This document shows, piece after piece, positions 13,601 through 19,821 of a DNA stretch of 19,821 bases. Both the position numbers and the translations under genes were made by a program. Origin of the DNA: Colimorpha_A sp045591885 (GTDB lineage Bacteria; Bacillota; Clostridia; Oscillospirales; CAG-272); contig JAZNTT010000064.1 in assembly GCA_045591885.1 (NCBI GenBank), positions 1 to 19,821 of the forward strand. Direction: 5' to 3'. Position 1 is the first letter of the stretch; every line of letters begins with the position of its first letter. The notes under the pieces were generated by a model. The model was not told the DNA's origin. It searched no databases and worked only from the letters and a program-made list of their open reading frames with translations.

Positions 13601-14896
13601 ATGCTTCACACAAATCTTTCGGTAAACGAAAATAATCACCTTACGATCGCAGGCGCGGACACCGTAGCCCTCGCAAAGGAATACGGCACGCCACTTATGG
13701 TGATCGATGAGGATAGAGTAAAAAGCAATATGCTCGCGTACGTTAGCGCGATGAAAAAGCACTTCGGCGATAACGCAACCCCGTTCTACGCAAGCAAGGC
13801 GTTCTCCTGTAAATATCTGTACCGCCTTGCAAGAGAGACGGGAATGGGTATCGACATAGTCTCATCGGGCGAGCTTTATACCGCAAAAGCGGCGGGCTTT
13901 GACCTGACACTTTCCTGCTTCCACGGAAATAATAAGACGGATTACGATATAGCGTACGCTCTTGAAAACGGCGTCGGCCACTTCGTAGTCGATAACCTTT
14001 CGGAGCTTGACCGCATAGACGAGATGGCGGCTGAAATGGGTAAGATCCCGTCAGTCCTCCTCCGCCTCTCTCCCGGCATCGACCCGCATACCTTCGCGGC
14101 AGTCGTAACCGGATCGGTCGACTGTAAATTCGGTATAGCTATCGAAACGAGCCAGGCAGAGGAGGCGCTCCGCTACGCGCTCGGAAAGAAAAATATATCG
14201 CTCGACGGTATCCACGCGCACATCGGCTCGCAGATATTTGACGTTGAGCCGTTTTGCGATGAAGCGAAAATAATGGTCGAGTTCCTATCGGATATGAAGA
14301 AAAAGCTCGGCTTTGAGTGCAAAATACTCAATCTCGGTGGCGGCTTCGGCGTAAAATACGTCGAAGCACAGCCGAATATAAATATCGAAAGCTTCATTTC
14401 CGAGATTGCAAAATACGTTAAAAACGAAGTCGAAAAATGCGGAATAACCTACCCGAAGATCTATATGGAGCCGGGCAGAAGCATAATTGCTGACACCTGT
14501 CTAACGCTCTATACCGTAGGCGGAACGAAGGAGATCCCGGGCTTCAAAAACTACGTGTCGGTCGACGGCGGAATGTCAGATAATCCGCGTTACGCCCTCT
14601 ACGGCTCGGAATATACCGTCTGCCTCGCGTCAAGAATGGCAGACGAAAAGAGCTTCAAATGTACCGTCGCAGGCAGATGCTGTGAAAGCGGAGACCTCAT
14701 CCAGGAAAATGTGCTTCTCCCGAAGCCGAACCGCGGAGATATACTCGCGGTTCTCGTCACGGGCGCGTATAACTACTCAATGGCAAGTAACTATAACAGA
14801 ATACCCCGTCCTGCCGTTGTCTCGGTAACGAAGAACGAAGTTAAAACCGTCATACGCCGCGAAAGCTTTGAAGATATAATAAAGAACGACCTTTAA
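13601..14896 (+). CDS. lysA: Diaminopimelate decarboxylase
   Basis: LysA removes CO2 from meso-DAP to give L-lysine, the final step. The 431-residue fold-III PLP enzyme has Lys66 (FYASKAFSCKYL) for the cofactor, HIGSQ at 207-211, the glycine-rich GGGFG, EPGRSIIADT, and CESGDLI, which donates the catalytic cysteine across the dimer. An upstream in-frame TTG at 13583 lies inside the hairpin and is less likely than ATG 13601, which has AAAAGGA 6 nt upstream. It closes the operon before a strong terminator. Confidence 0.96.
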   Translation: MLHTNLSVNENNHLTIAGADTVALAKEYGTPLMVIDEDRVKSNMLAYVSAMKKHFGDNATPFYASKAFSCKYLYRLARETGMGIDIVSSGELYTAKAAGFDLTLSCFHGNNKTDYDIAYALENGVGHFVVDNLSELDRIDEMAAEMGKIPSVLLRLSPGIDPHTFAAVVTGSVDCKFGIAIETSQAEEALRYALGKKNISLDGIHAHIGSQIFDVEPFCDEAKIMVEFLSDMKKKLGFECKILNLGGGFGVKYVEAQPNINIESFISEIAKYVKNEVEKCGITYPKIYMEPGRSIIADTCLTLYTVGGTKEIPGFKNYVSVDGGMSDNPRYALYGSEYTVCLASRMADEKSFKCTVAGRCCESGDLIQENVLLPKPNRGDILAVLVTGAYNYSMASNYNRIPRPAVVSVTKNEVKTVIRRESFEDIIKNDL

Positions 14897-14923
14897 AAAA
14901 GTCCCGCGTGAGCGGGACTTTTT
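14896..14923 (+). terminator. Operon terminator after lysA
   Basis: AAAAAGTCCCGC/GCGGGACTTTTT (12 bp) on a GTGA tetraloop overlaps the last base of the lysA stop codon and ends in five T. Confidence 0.92.
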
Positions 14924-14939
14924 CATGTTTAGAGAATAG

Positions 14940-15060
14940 ATAAAAGACGTTAAGCTAACAGGATTGCCCTCTTGCCATCCCATCAGGGGGAAAGGCGCTG
15001 AACGAAGTGAAGCGGAAGAGGTGTAGGGCGACCGTAGTTCCCGCAAGGCATATCAAAAGT
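14940..15060. repeat. Non-coding stretch with dispersed-repeat remnant
   Basis: No gene is seen here. The stretch GAGGTGTAGGGCG (15019-15031) resembles GAGGTGTAGGACG (309-321) at the left of the window, in the same orientation, so both probably derive from one repeat family. CCTCTT and AAGAGG (14968-14973 and 15017-15022) could pair. Confidence 0.4.
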
Positions 15061-15081
15061 CATGCTGCTTGCATACAAACA

Positions 15082-15108
15082 AAAACAGCCACCGTCGGTG
15101 GCTGTTTT
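15082..15108 (-). terminator. Terminator of the lipoprotein gene
   Basis: AAAACAGCCACC/GGTGGCTGTTTT is a perfect 12-bp stem with a 3-nt loop; on the minus strand it ends in TTTTTGTTTG. It lies just beyond the stop codon at 15116. Confidence 0.9.
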
Positions 15109-15115
15109 CATTATT

Positions 15116-15904
15116 TTATTGCTCGATATTCTGCTCGGGGAAGCTTTTGTATCCCTCGATCGGTTCAACGGTAAAGCTCTGTCCGAGGTTGAAGTATTCA
15201 ACTGTCAGAGTTGTATCCGCCTTTACGCCCTGAATTACCATACTGTAAGTAACGACAGTCTTAGATAGATATCCGTCCTTGTCAACAGTGGCAGTTACGG
15301 ATGCATCGGATATATCAGCGGGCTTAATCTCCGTACCTATGGAAGAAGCAAGGTCAGTATAGAGTGCAAGGAGCTGCTTGCCGTTCATTGTAAGGGTGAG
15401 AAATTTGGATCCGTCGGCATTCTCCGTTACAGACACGTTCTTAAAGAGAATCTTCGGAAGATCAACGCTGCCCATGTTGAACATCTCGGAGTACTCATTA
15501 TTACCGCCCGCGAGATTTGTCTTGAATTTCATGTTCTGACCCATGGTGACCATATCGTAGTAAGCCCAGCCGTCTTCCATATAGCAATCCATAACGACCT
15601 TTTGCCCAACCATATCCATAGTACCGTTGAGACGCATTTTCATAGTAGCAGGAGTCTTAACGTCGGCTGCCTTCATGTTGAACTCATAAGAGACTGTCTG
15701 AACGGTACCCTGAACGTTCATTTTTATCGCCATATCGAGCTTGCCGTCGAGACACTGAAGCGAATTTGTTTTGGCAAGAGCATCGTTGTAAGCATCGTAA
15801 GCGGCAAGCTGCTCGCCGCTCAGTTCGTCTTTATTACAGGAAACGAGCGAGAAGCAGGAAAGGGATAAAACAAGGATCAAAATGATAGATAAAAGCTTTT
15901 TCAT
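15116..15904 (-). CDS. Secreted lipoprotein, DUF6612/LolA-like
   Basis: The 262-residue protein has a type II signal peptide with the lipobox LVSC; Cys23 would be lipidated and anchor it to the outer face of the membrane. The rest is beta-rich, with many alternating strands (MKMRLNGTMDMVGQKVVMD, WAYYDMVTMGQNMKF), as in LolA-like lipoproteins of Firmicutes annotated DUF6612. The function is unknown; a lipid- or envelope-related ligand is possible. ATG 15904 follows GGAGG. It has its own promoter inside the terminator of the kinase gene, so it is only partly tied to the two-component operon upstream. Confidence 0.8.
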   Translation of the reverse strand: MKKLLSIILILVLSLSCFSLVSCNKDELSGEQLAAYDAYNDALAKTNSLQCLDGKLDMAIKMNVQGTVQTVSYEFNMKAADVKTPATMKMRLNGTMDMVGQKVVMDCYMEDGWAYYDMVTMGQNMKFKTNLAGGNNEYSEMFNMGSVDLPKILFKNVSVTENADGSKFLTLTMNGKQLLALYTDLASSIGTEIKPADISDASVTATVDKDGYLSKTVVTYSMVIQGVKADTTLTVEYFNLGQSFTVEPIEGYKSFPEQNIEQ

Positions 15905-15907
15905 AAC

Positions 15908-15964
15908 AAAAAACCTCCGTTAATGTGATATATTCAGTATATCACTCAACGGAGATTTTTGCAA
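15908..15964 (-). promoter_or_regulatory. Overlaid terminator, promoter, palindrome and SD
   Basis: Read on the minus strand, TTGCAA (15964-15959), 17 bp, TATACT (15941-15936) is a promoter for the lipoprotein gene, extended by TGA before the -10. The -10 is inside a perfect palindrome, GTGATATA/TATATCAC (15945-15938 and 15932-15925). Outside it, CTCCGTT (15954-15948) pairs with AACGGAG (15921-15915), which contains the Shine-Dalgarno. Six T follow at 15913-15908, so the whole is also an intrinsic terminator for the kinase operon. Confidence 0.65.
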
Positions 15965-15972
15965 TAATACTT

Positions 15973-17445
15973 TTACTTTTCGTATGACTTCTTTATCTGC
16001 CCATCGGTTGCCTTTTTTACGGTAAATACGAATTCACAGTACTCGCCGTATTTGCTCTTGACCCATATTTCTTCGCTGTGTGCATCTATTATCGACTTCG
16101 CAATGTACATTCCGAGCCCGACGCCCGTTTTGTCAAGGCTTCTGCTCTTATCGTTCTTATAGAAACGCTCGAAAACGTTGGGAAGCTCGTCGCTTGGAAT
16201 ACCGATTCCATCGTTATAGACAGAAACAAAGATTCGCTTGTCCATCTCACTTATCTTGATTCGGTATTTTCCGCCCTCAGTCGAGAATTTGACGGCATTA
16301 TCGCAGATATTGTAAAGTATCTGATAAATAGCGTCTCTGTCGGCATAGACGAAAATGTTTTCATCGAGGACGTCAAATTCAACGTCAAGCTTTTTCCTTT
16401 CGATCTGCTGCTCAAAGGAAATGAGAATAACTCTCGCCATTTCACAGATGTCGAAGGCGGACATAGTGAACTTTCGCTCTCCTGCTTGAATACGGGAAAC
16501 ATCAAGAAGTGCCGCAACAAGTCTCGAAAGACGCCGTACCTCGTCACTGATAATGCGCAGATAATACTCGTGCTTTTCCTTTGGAATAGTACCGTCGAGG
16601 ATCCCGTCGATAAAGCCGGATATGGTCGTCATTGGAGTGCGGAGATCGTGCGAAACGTTGGATAGAAAGGAACTTCGCATCGTTTCGAGATTAGACATTG
16701 ACGATGCCATATCGTTAAAGGCAACGGCGAGCTCGGATATCTCGTCGCGCCCTGTTACGGGAACACGAACGTCAAGCTTACCCATTGCAAAGGATTTTGC
16801 AGCCTTTGACATTTCTTTAAGAGGCGAAATGATTCGTTCACTGATAAAGTAAACTGCAACGAGGGTTGCGAAAAGCACCCAAAGACAGATAGTAATAATT
16901 GCCTTCACGGCAGAGCTGATAAGCTCGTTTATCGCTTCACCCGTAGAGCAGACAAAAACCGCGCCAACCGTGAGATCGCCCATTTTCAAGGGGATGCCGC
17001 GAACTGCACGTTTACCGGGAAGCATACCGCCGAGGTCACTGTGAGAGTAATACGGCTTATCAATAAGCTTGACCATCATGCTCCTCGATATCGACTTGCT
17101 TCCGAAATCGGAGGGCAGTCGATGGGTATCGTACGCCTTTACGTTGCCGATACCGTCACACACGAAAACCGCAACGTCATTATGATACCTGGTTACCGAT
17201 GCGATATACGTCTGAAGCTCGTCCTCATGATCTTCAATAAAGTCATTCAGCGTTGTGCCCTCGGCATTAAGACGTTGTTCAAGATAATCATGTGCCGTCT
17301 TCGAGACCGCTTCGAGAGTCTTTTTGTTCGTTTCGGTGTAAAAGCTTGTCATCATCATACCGACGATGACCGAAAGAACGGTAAAGCTGATGATCGTTAT
17401 CGTAATGAACGTAGTTATGTATTTCGTAAATATACTTTTGAACAT
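15973..17445 (-). CDS. Two-component sensor histidine kinase
   Basis: The 490-residue kinase has a membrane helix at ~10-33, an extracytoplasmic sensor domain at ~34-177 (single-Cache-like in length), a second helix at ~178-201, HAMP at ~200-253, then HisKA with the phospho-accepting His266 in SNVSHDLRTP. The ATPase domain carries the N box around YNICDNAVKF (378-387), DGIGIP (412-417) and GVGLGMYIAK (441-450). All are intact. This arrangement is that of WalK/ResE-type kinases. The ligand is unknown. It is 61 nt downstream of the regulator gene and co-transcribed with it; ATG 17445 follows AAAGG. Confidence 0.93.
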   Translation of the reverse strand: MFKSIFTKYITTFITITIISFTVLSVIVGMMMTSFYTETNKKTLEAVSKTAHDYLEQRLNAEGTTLNDFIEDHEDELQTYIASVTRYHNDVAVFVCDGIGNVKAYDTHRLPSDFGSKSISRSMMVKLIDKPYYSHSDLGGMLPGKRAVRGIPLKMGDLTVGAVFVCSTGEAINELISSAVKAIITICLWVLFATLVAVYFISERIISPLKEMSKAAKSFAMGKLDVRVPVTGRDEISELAVAFNDMASSMSNLETMRSSFLSNVSHDLRTPMTTISGFIDGILDGTIPKEKHEYYLRIISDEVRRLSRLVAALLDVSRIQAGERKFTMSAFDICEMARVILISFEQQIERKKLDVEFDVLDENIFVYADRDAIYQILYNICDNAVKFSTEGGKYRIKISEMDKRIFVSVYNDGIGIPSDELPNVFERFYKNDKSRSLDKTGVGLGMYIAKSIIDAHSEEIWVKSKYGEYCEFVFTVKKATDGQIKKSYEK

Positions 17446-17467
17446 ATATTTTACCTTTTTAGAGAAT

Positions 17468-17490
17468 TACGGCGGGCGATGCCCGCCGTA
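17468..17490 (-). promoter_or_regulatory. Intercistronic hairpin between regulator and kinase
   Basis: TACGGCGGGC/GCCCGCCGTA is a perfect 10-bp stem with a 3-nt loop. No T run follows it on the coding strand, so it probably tunes the regulator-to-kinase ratio through mRNA stability rather than ending transcription. Confidence 0.5.
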
Positions 17491-17506
17491 GATTAGTATG
17501 TTTTAA

Positions 17507-18196
17507 TTACGAAAGCAGCTCGAACTTGTAGCCAACGCCCCAAACGGTCTTGAGAAGCCACTTGTCGGAAATGCCCTCAAGCTTTTCGCGCAGACGCTTG
17601 ACGTGAACGTCAACGGTACGGGAGTCGCCGAGATAATCGAAGCCCCAAACCTTGTCAAGAAGCTGATCGCGGGTGAAAACGCGGTTGTAGTTCGAAGCAA
17701 GGAAGTAAAGAAGCTCAAGCTCCTTGGGGGGGATATCAACTGCCTTGCCGCCCAGCTTAAGCTCATACTTCTGGCGGCTGATCTCGATATTGTCGAACTT
17801 GATCGCCTCATCATCGTTATTGTTGTTCGGGGAAGAGTAACGGCGAAGAACAGCCTTAACTCTTGCAGAAAGCTCTTTCATGTCAAAGGGCTTGACAACG
17901 AAATCGTCAGCACCGAGCTCGAGGCCGAGAACCTTGTCAAATACGTCACCCTTGGCGGTAATCATGATAACAGGCTTGCTGGACATCTCGCGGATCTCGC
18001 GGCATACCTGCCAGCCGTCCTTTTTGGGAAGCATAATGTCGAGAAGAACGAGATCGGGCTCATACATCTTGAAGTAGCTGATACCCTCAACACCGTCGGA
18101 GGCGGTCTTTACCTCGTAGCCCTCTTTTTCAAAATAGATCTTAAGAAGATCGCAAATGCCGCTTTCGTCATCGACGACAAGAATTTTTGTACTCAT
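17507..18196 (-). CDS. OmpR/PhoB-family response regulator
   Basis: The 229-residue regulator pairs with the kinase. The receiver domain (1-~118) has acidic Asp9-Asp10, the phosphorylated Asp53 (LVLLDIMLPKKDG), Thr80 and Lys102 (VVKPF). A linker with NNNNDDE leads to a winged-helix DNA-binding domain (~130-229) with the usual FTRDQLLDKVWGFDYLGDSR and RTVDVHVKRLREKL segments. All signature residues are present. GAGG precedes ATG 18196. It is the first gene of the operon. Inverted repeats around its promoter are candidates for self-control. The regulon is unknown. Confidence 0.94.
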   Translation of the reverse strand: MSTKILVVDDESGICDLLKIYFEKEGYEVKTASDGVEGISYFKMYEPDLVLLDIMLPKKDGWQVCREIREMSSKPVIMITAKGDVFDKVLGLELGADDFVVKPFDMKELSARVKAVLRRYSSPNNNNDDEAIKFDNIEISRQKYELKLGGKAVDIPPKELELLYFLASNYNRVFTRDQLLDKVWGFDYLGDSRTVDVHVKRLREKLEGISDKWLLKTVWGVGYKFELLS

Positions 18197-18251
18197 ATTT
18201 TACCTCTTTCCCGGCACAAATGCCGAATTATTAACTTCGTTATTTTTTTAA

Positions 18252-18307
18252 CCAAGTTCATAATACCATATTTCGAGGCGCGATGTGTTAATAAATTGTG
18301 AACTTGG
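18252..18307 (-). promoter_or_regulatory. Regulator promoter flanked by 9-bp inverted repeat
   Basis: TATTAT (18265-18260, minus strand) is a likely -10; no good -35 lies 16-18 bp upstream, which suggests need for an activator. CCAAGTTCA (18252-18260) and TGAACTTGG (18299-18307) form a perfect inverted repeat with 38 bp between, bracketing the promoter. Confidence 0.45.
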
Positions 18308-18322
18308 ACTGATTTTTGGGTG

Positions 18323-18349
18323 AAAAAACGGCGCAGAGCGCCGTTTTTT
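18323..18349 (-). terminator. Terminator after the GNAT gene
   Basis: AAAAAACGGCGC/GCGCCGTTTTTT (12 bp, loop AGA) overlaps the GNAT stop codon and ends in six T on the minus strand. Confidence 0.92.
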
Positions 18350-18782
18350 AGAATTTTATCAATTCGGTGTAGGGAAGAATATCAAATCCTGCCTTTTTGT
18401 AGACGTGAATCGCGCGTTCGTTTTCGGCTTCAGCTTCAAGTCGAATCACACAATCCGAATACTTATTGGAAATAAAGGACAGAAACAGGCTTCCGATACC
18501 TTTTCCGCGATATTCTTCCTTTATAAACAGATCCTCGATCCAGATGCACCGCTTCCCGAACTCTGTCGAAAAGCTTTTTGCACACATAGCGTATCCCTGA
18601 ATACCGCTTTCGTTTTCGAAAACGTAACCCTCAAGATATGGGCTGTCGGAGACGCACTCACTTACGTCGGCAGAGAATATCTCGTCCGAGCCGTTGGTGA
18701 GAACGGCATCCGAGGCGTAAAAACCGCGCATCATGTCGGTAACGGCAGCACTGTCACCGATTTCCATTATTCTGATCTTCAT
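18348..18782 (-). CDS. GNAT-family N-acetyltransferase
   Basis: The 144-residue protein is a single GNAT domain, which transfers an acetyl group from acetyl-CoA to an amine. The core is IEDLFIKEEYRGKGIGSLFL, with the acetyl-CoA loop RGKGIG (residues ~93-98) and the later ENERAIHVYKKAGF block. The substrate cannot be read from sequence; closeness to polyamine/diamine N-acetyltransferase-like proteins is possible given its partner. ATG 18782 shares ATGA with the stop of the upstream decarboxylase gene, so they are translated together. Confidence 0.88.
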   Translation of the reverse strand: MKIRIMEIGDSAAVTDMMRGFYASDAVLTNGSDEIFSADVSECVSDSPYLEGYVFENESGIQGYAMCAKSFSTEFGKRCIWIEDLFIKEEYRGKGIGSLFLSFISNKYSDCVIRLEAEAENERAIHVYKKAGFDILPYTELIKF

Positions 18783-19821
18783 TTATTCCTCACAACACAG
18801 CAGGATGTAATTCCGTAGTACTCGAAGCACTTGATCGCATGCTCGTCGATCTGCTCACCGCAGACGAGGATCGGAACTGCAGGCGGACAACCAACCGTCG
18901 GAACTGCAAGAATCCGCCCAACGCACTCACCGATAGGCAGCGCCTCGGAATCGGAAAGCATAGCATCCCTTACCGTCATTACCTGCTTTGCCGCTTTAAA
19001 AATCGGCGGCTTTGCACTTATCGGCGCTTTTTTTGGAATGTTACTCAGCGCCTTTTCCAAACGAGCAAGCGCTTCGGTATCGGTCGACAGCATTAAAGTA
19101 ATATGAACGGGATCGGAAAACTCAGCCTCTATGTTTTTGCTCCGCAAAATATCTGCAAGCTGATACCCCGTGTAGCCGCAGGACTTTGCATCAATAGTCA
19201 TCTTCAACGGCTCGTTTCCGTATAGCGAAAATCCAAGTGCGGAAATACGCTCCTTGAACGCCTCAATTTCGGGAATCAGATCCGAGAATCGAGAGGGAAG
19301 ACCCTCTAAAACGCAGTTTGCCGTGTCAAGAGATTGAAGTATAAGATACGATGGACTCGTCGAGCCGAAGATCGCAAGCGCATTTTTTGCCTGCCCGCCA
19401 ACCGCAAGATCAAATTCCGCCGAAAGATGCAAATAAGCACCGCCTGTGAGAACAGGGAGAGTCTTGTGCGCTGAATCACAGCAAATATCGGCGCCGAGAT
19501 CAATAGGGAACAAAGACTCAGATAGAAAACGCAGGTAAGCACCGTGCGCATTGTCGTCCGCCAAAAGAACGCCGTGACGGTGACAGACCTCTGATATACC
19601 TCGAATATCGGCAATACTTCCGAGATAATCGGGACTTGTAAGATAAACGGCAATCGGCTTTTCCGCCGCGCCCTTTAGATAAGAGTCAATCCCCTCCGCC
19701 GTCAGCTCACACGATAGATAACCGACGTTTTTCTCGGAATAAAGCCAGTCAATATCAATATCGAGAAGTCCTGCGGCGGTGATAAACGTCTTGTGAGCGT
19801 TTCTTCCGCAGGCGATAAGGG
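18779..19821 (-). CDS. Orn/Lys/Arg decarboxylase family protein (partial)
   Basis: The gene runs off the window's right edge; 347 C-terminal codons are seen, and its true start is outside. The frame is open upstream of the internal TTG at 19564, reading CGRNAHKTFITAAGLLDID at the edge. A fold-I PLP site is visible: LADDNAHGAYL supplies the pyridine-contacting Asp, and CDSAHKTLPVLTGGAYLH supplies the Schiff-base Lys. The end (GRILAVPTVGCPPAVPILVCGE) is the C-terminal domain of Orn/Lys/Arg decarboxylases. Such enzymes make diamines or agmatine; the substrate is undetermined. It is coupled to a GNAT gene. Confidence 0.9.
   Translation of the reverse strand, partial: LIACGRNAHKTFITAAGLLDIDIDWLYSEKNVGYLSCELTAEGIDSYLKGAAEKPIAVYLTSPDYLGSIADIRGISEVCHRHGVLLADDNAHGAYLRFLSESLFPIDLGADICCDSAHKTLPVLTGGAYLHLSAEFDLAVGGQAKNALAIFGSTSPSYLILQSLDTANCVLEGLPSRFSDLIPEIEAFKERISALGFSLYGNEPLKMTIDAKSCGYTGYQLADILRSKNIEAEFSDPVHITLMLSTDTEALARLEKALSNIPKKAPISAKPPIFKAAKQVMTVRDAMLSDSEALPIGECVGRILAVPTVGCPPAVPILVCGEQIDEHAIKCFEYYGITSCCVVRNK

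Noticed and set aside
3793..15945. Shared GTGATATACT in the ddh and lipoprotein promoters
   Set aside because: It is explained by both having an extended -10 (TGA-TATACT); only the lipoprotein copy is part of a full palindrome.
17603..18301. 232-codon open frame opposite the response regulator
   Set aside because: It is antisense to a gene with all family residues; the open frame follows from codon bias. The same applies to 16078-16665 opposite the kinase and 4531-5079 opposite the endolysin.
1..19821. CRISPR arrays, tRNA or rRNA genes
   Set aside because: No regularly spaced long repeats, tRNA cloverleaf or rRNA-like stretch was seen on either strand.

Overview
The window looks like a chromosomal piece of an uncultured, probably gut-associated Clostridia-type Firmicute. 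This rests on the meso-DAP/lysine gene set with a diaminopimelate dehydrogenase, a lysine riboswitch, sigma-A-type promoters, strong GGAGG-type ribosome binding sites, lipoprotein and two-component genes of Firmicute type, and a phage-derived block with Firmicute-type capsid and lysis genes. Genus-level placement cannot be made by reading alone.

Layout. 1-430 is a non-coding, hairpin-dense mosaic of dispersed repeats. 486-2174 (+) is a Nudix hydrolase fused to a DUF1015 domain, followed by a small membrane protein (2305-2733, +). 2769-3761 (-) is meso-diaminopimelate dehydrogenase (ddh). 3884-4213 (-) is a cysteine-rich Asn-Gly-Cys repeat protein with its own promoter and terminator. 4291-11502 (-) is a compact 12-gene phage-derived block. 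In order of transcription it holds terminase large subunit, major capsid protein, portal, scaffold-like protein, head-tail connector, three small structural or assembly proteins, fibre-like protein, XhlA-like membrane protein, r1t-type holin and amidase endolysin. 11619-14923 (+) is a lysine-riboswitch-controlled dapA-dapB-lysA operon. 15116-18196 (-) holds a DUF6612-like lipoprotein, a sensor kinase and an OmpR-type regulator. 18348-19821 (-) is a GNAT acetyltransferase coupled to an Orn/Lys/Arg decarboxylase that runs off the window.

How the genes work together. DapA, DapB, Ddh and LysA together take aspartate semialdehyde plus pyruvate to L-lysine by the one-step dehydrogenase route, and meso-DAP also feeds peptidoglycan. 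The riboswitch upstream of dapA reads lysine. Its P1 5' strand is a perfect 9-nt complement of the terminator region, which suggests a simple strand-exchange switch.

The most unusual part is the phage-derived block between ddh and dapA. It has intact-looking packaging ATPase/nuclease, capsid, portal, scaffold, connector and lysis genes. It shows no integrase, small terminase, tail tube, tape measure, replication or repressor genes, and no visible attachment repeats. The genes are tightly overlapped, which argues against random decay. It could be a domesticated capsid or gene-transfer-like cassette, a satellite-like element, or a trimmed prophage; sequence alone cannot decide. Other features of note are a terminator, promoter, palindrome and ribosome binding site overlaid in about 50 bp before the lipoprotein gene, the Nudix-DUF1015 fusion with an internal ribosome binding site, and inverted repeats flanking the response-regulator promoter.
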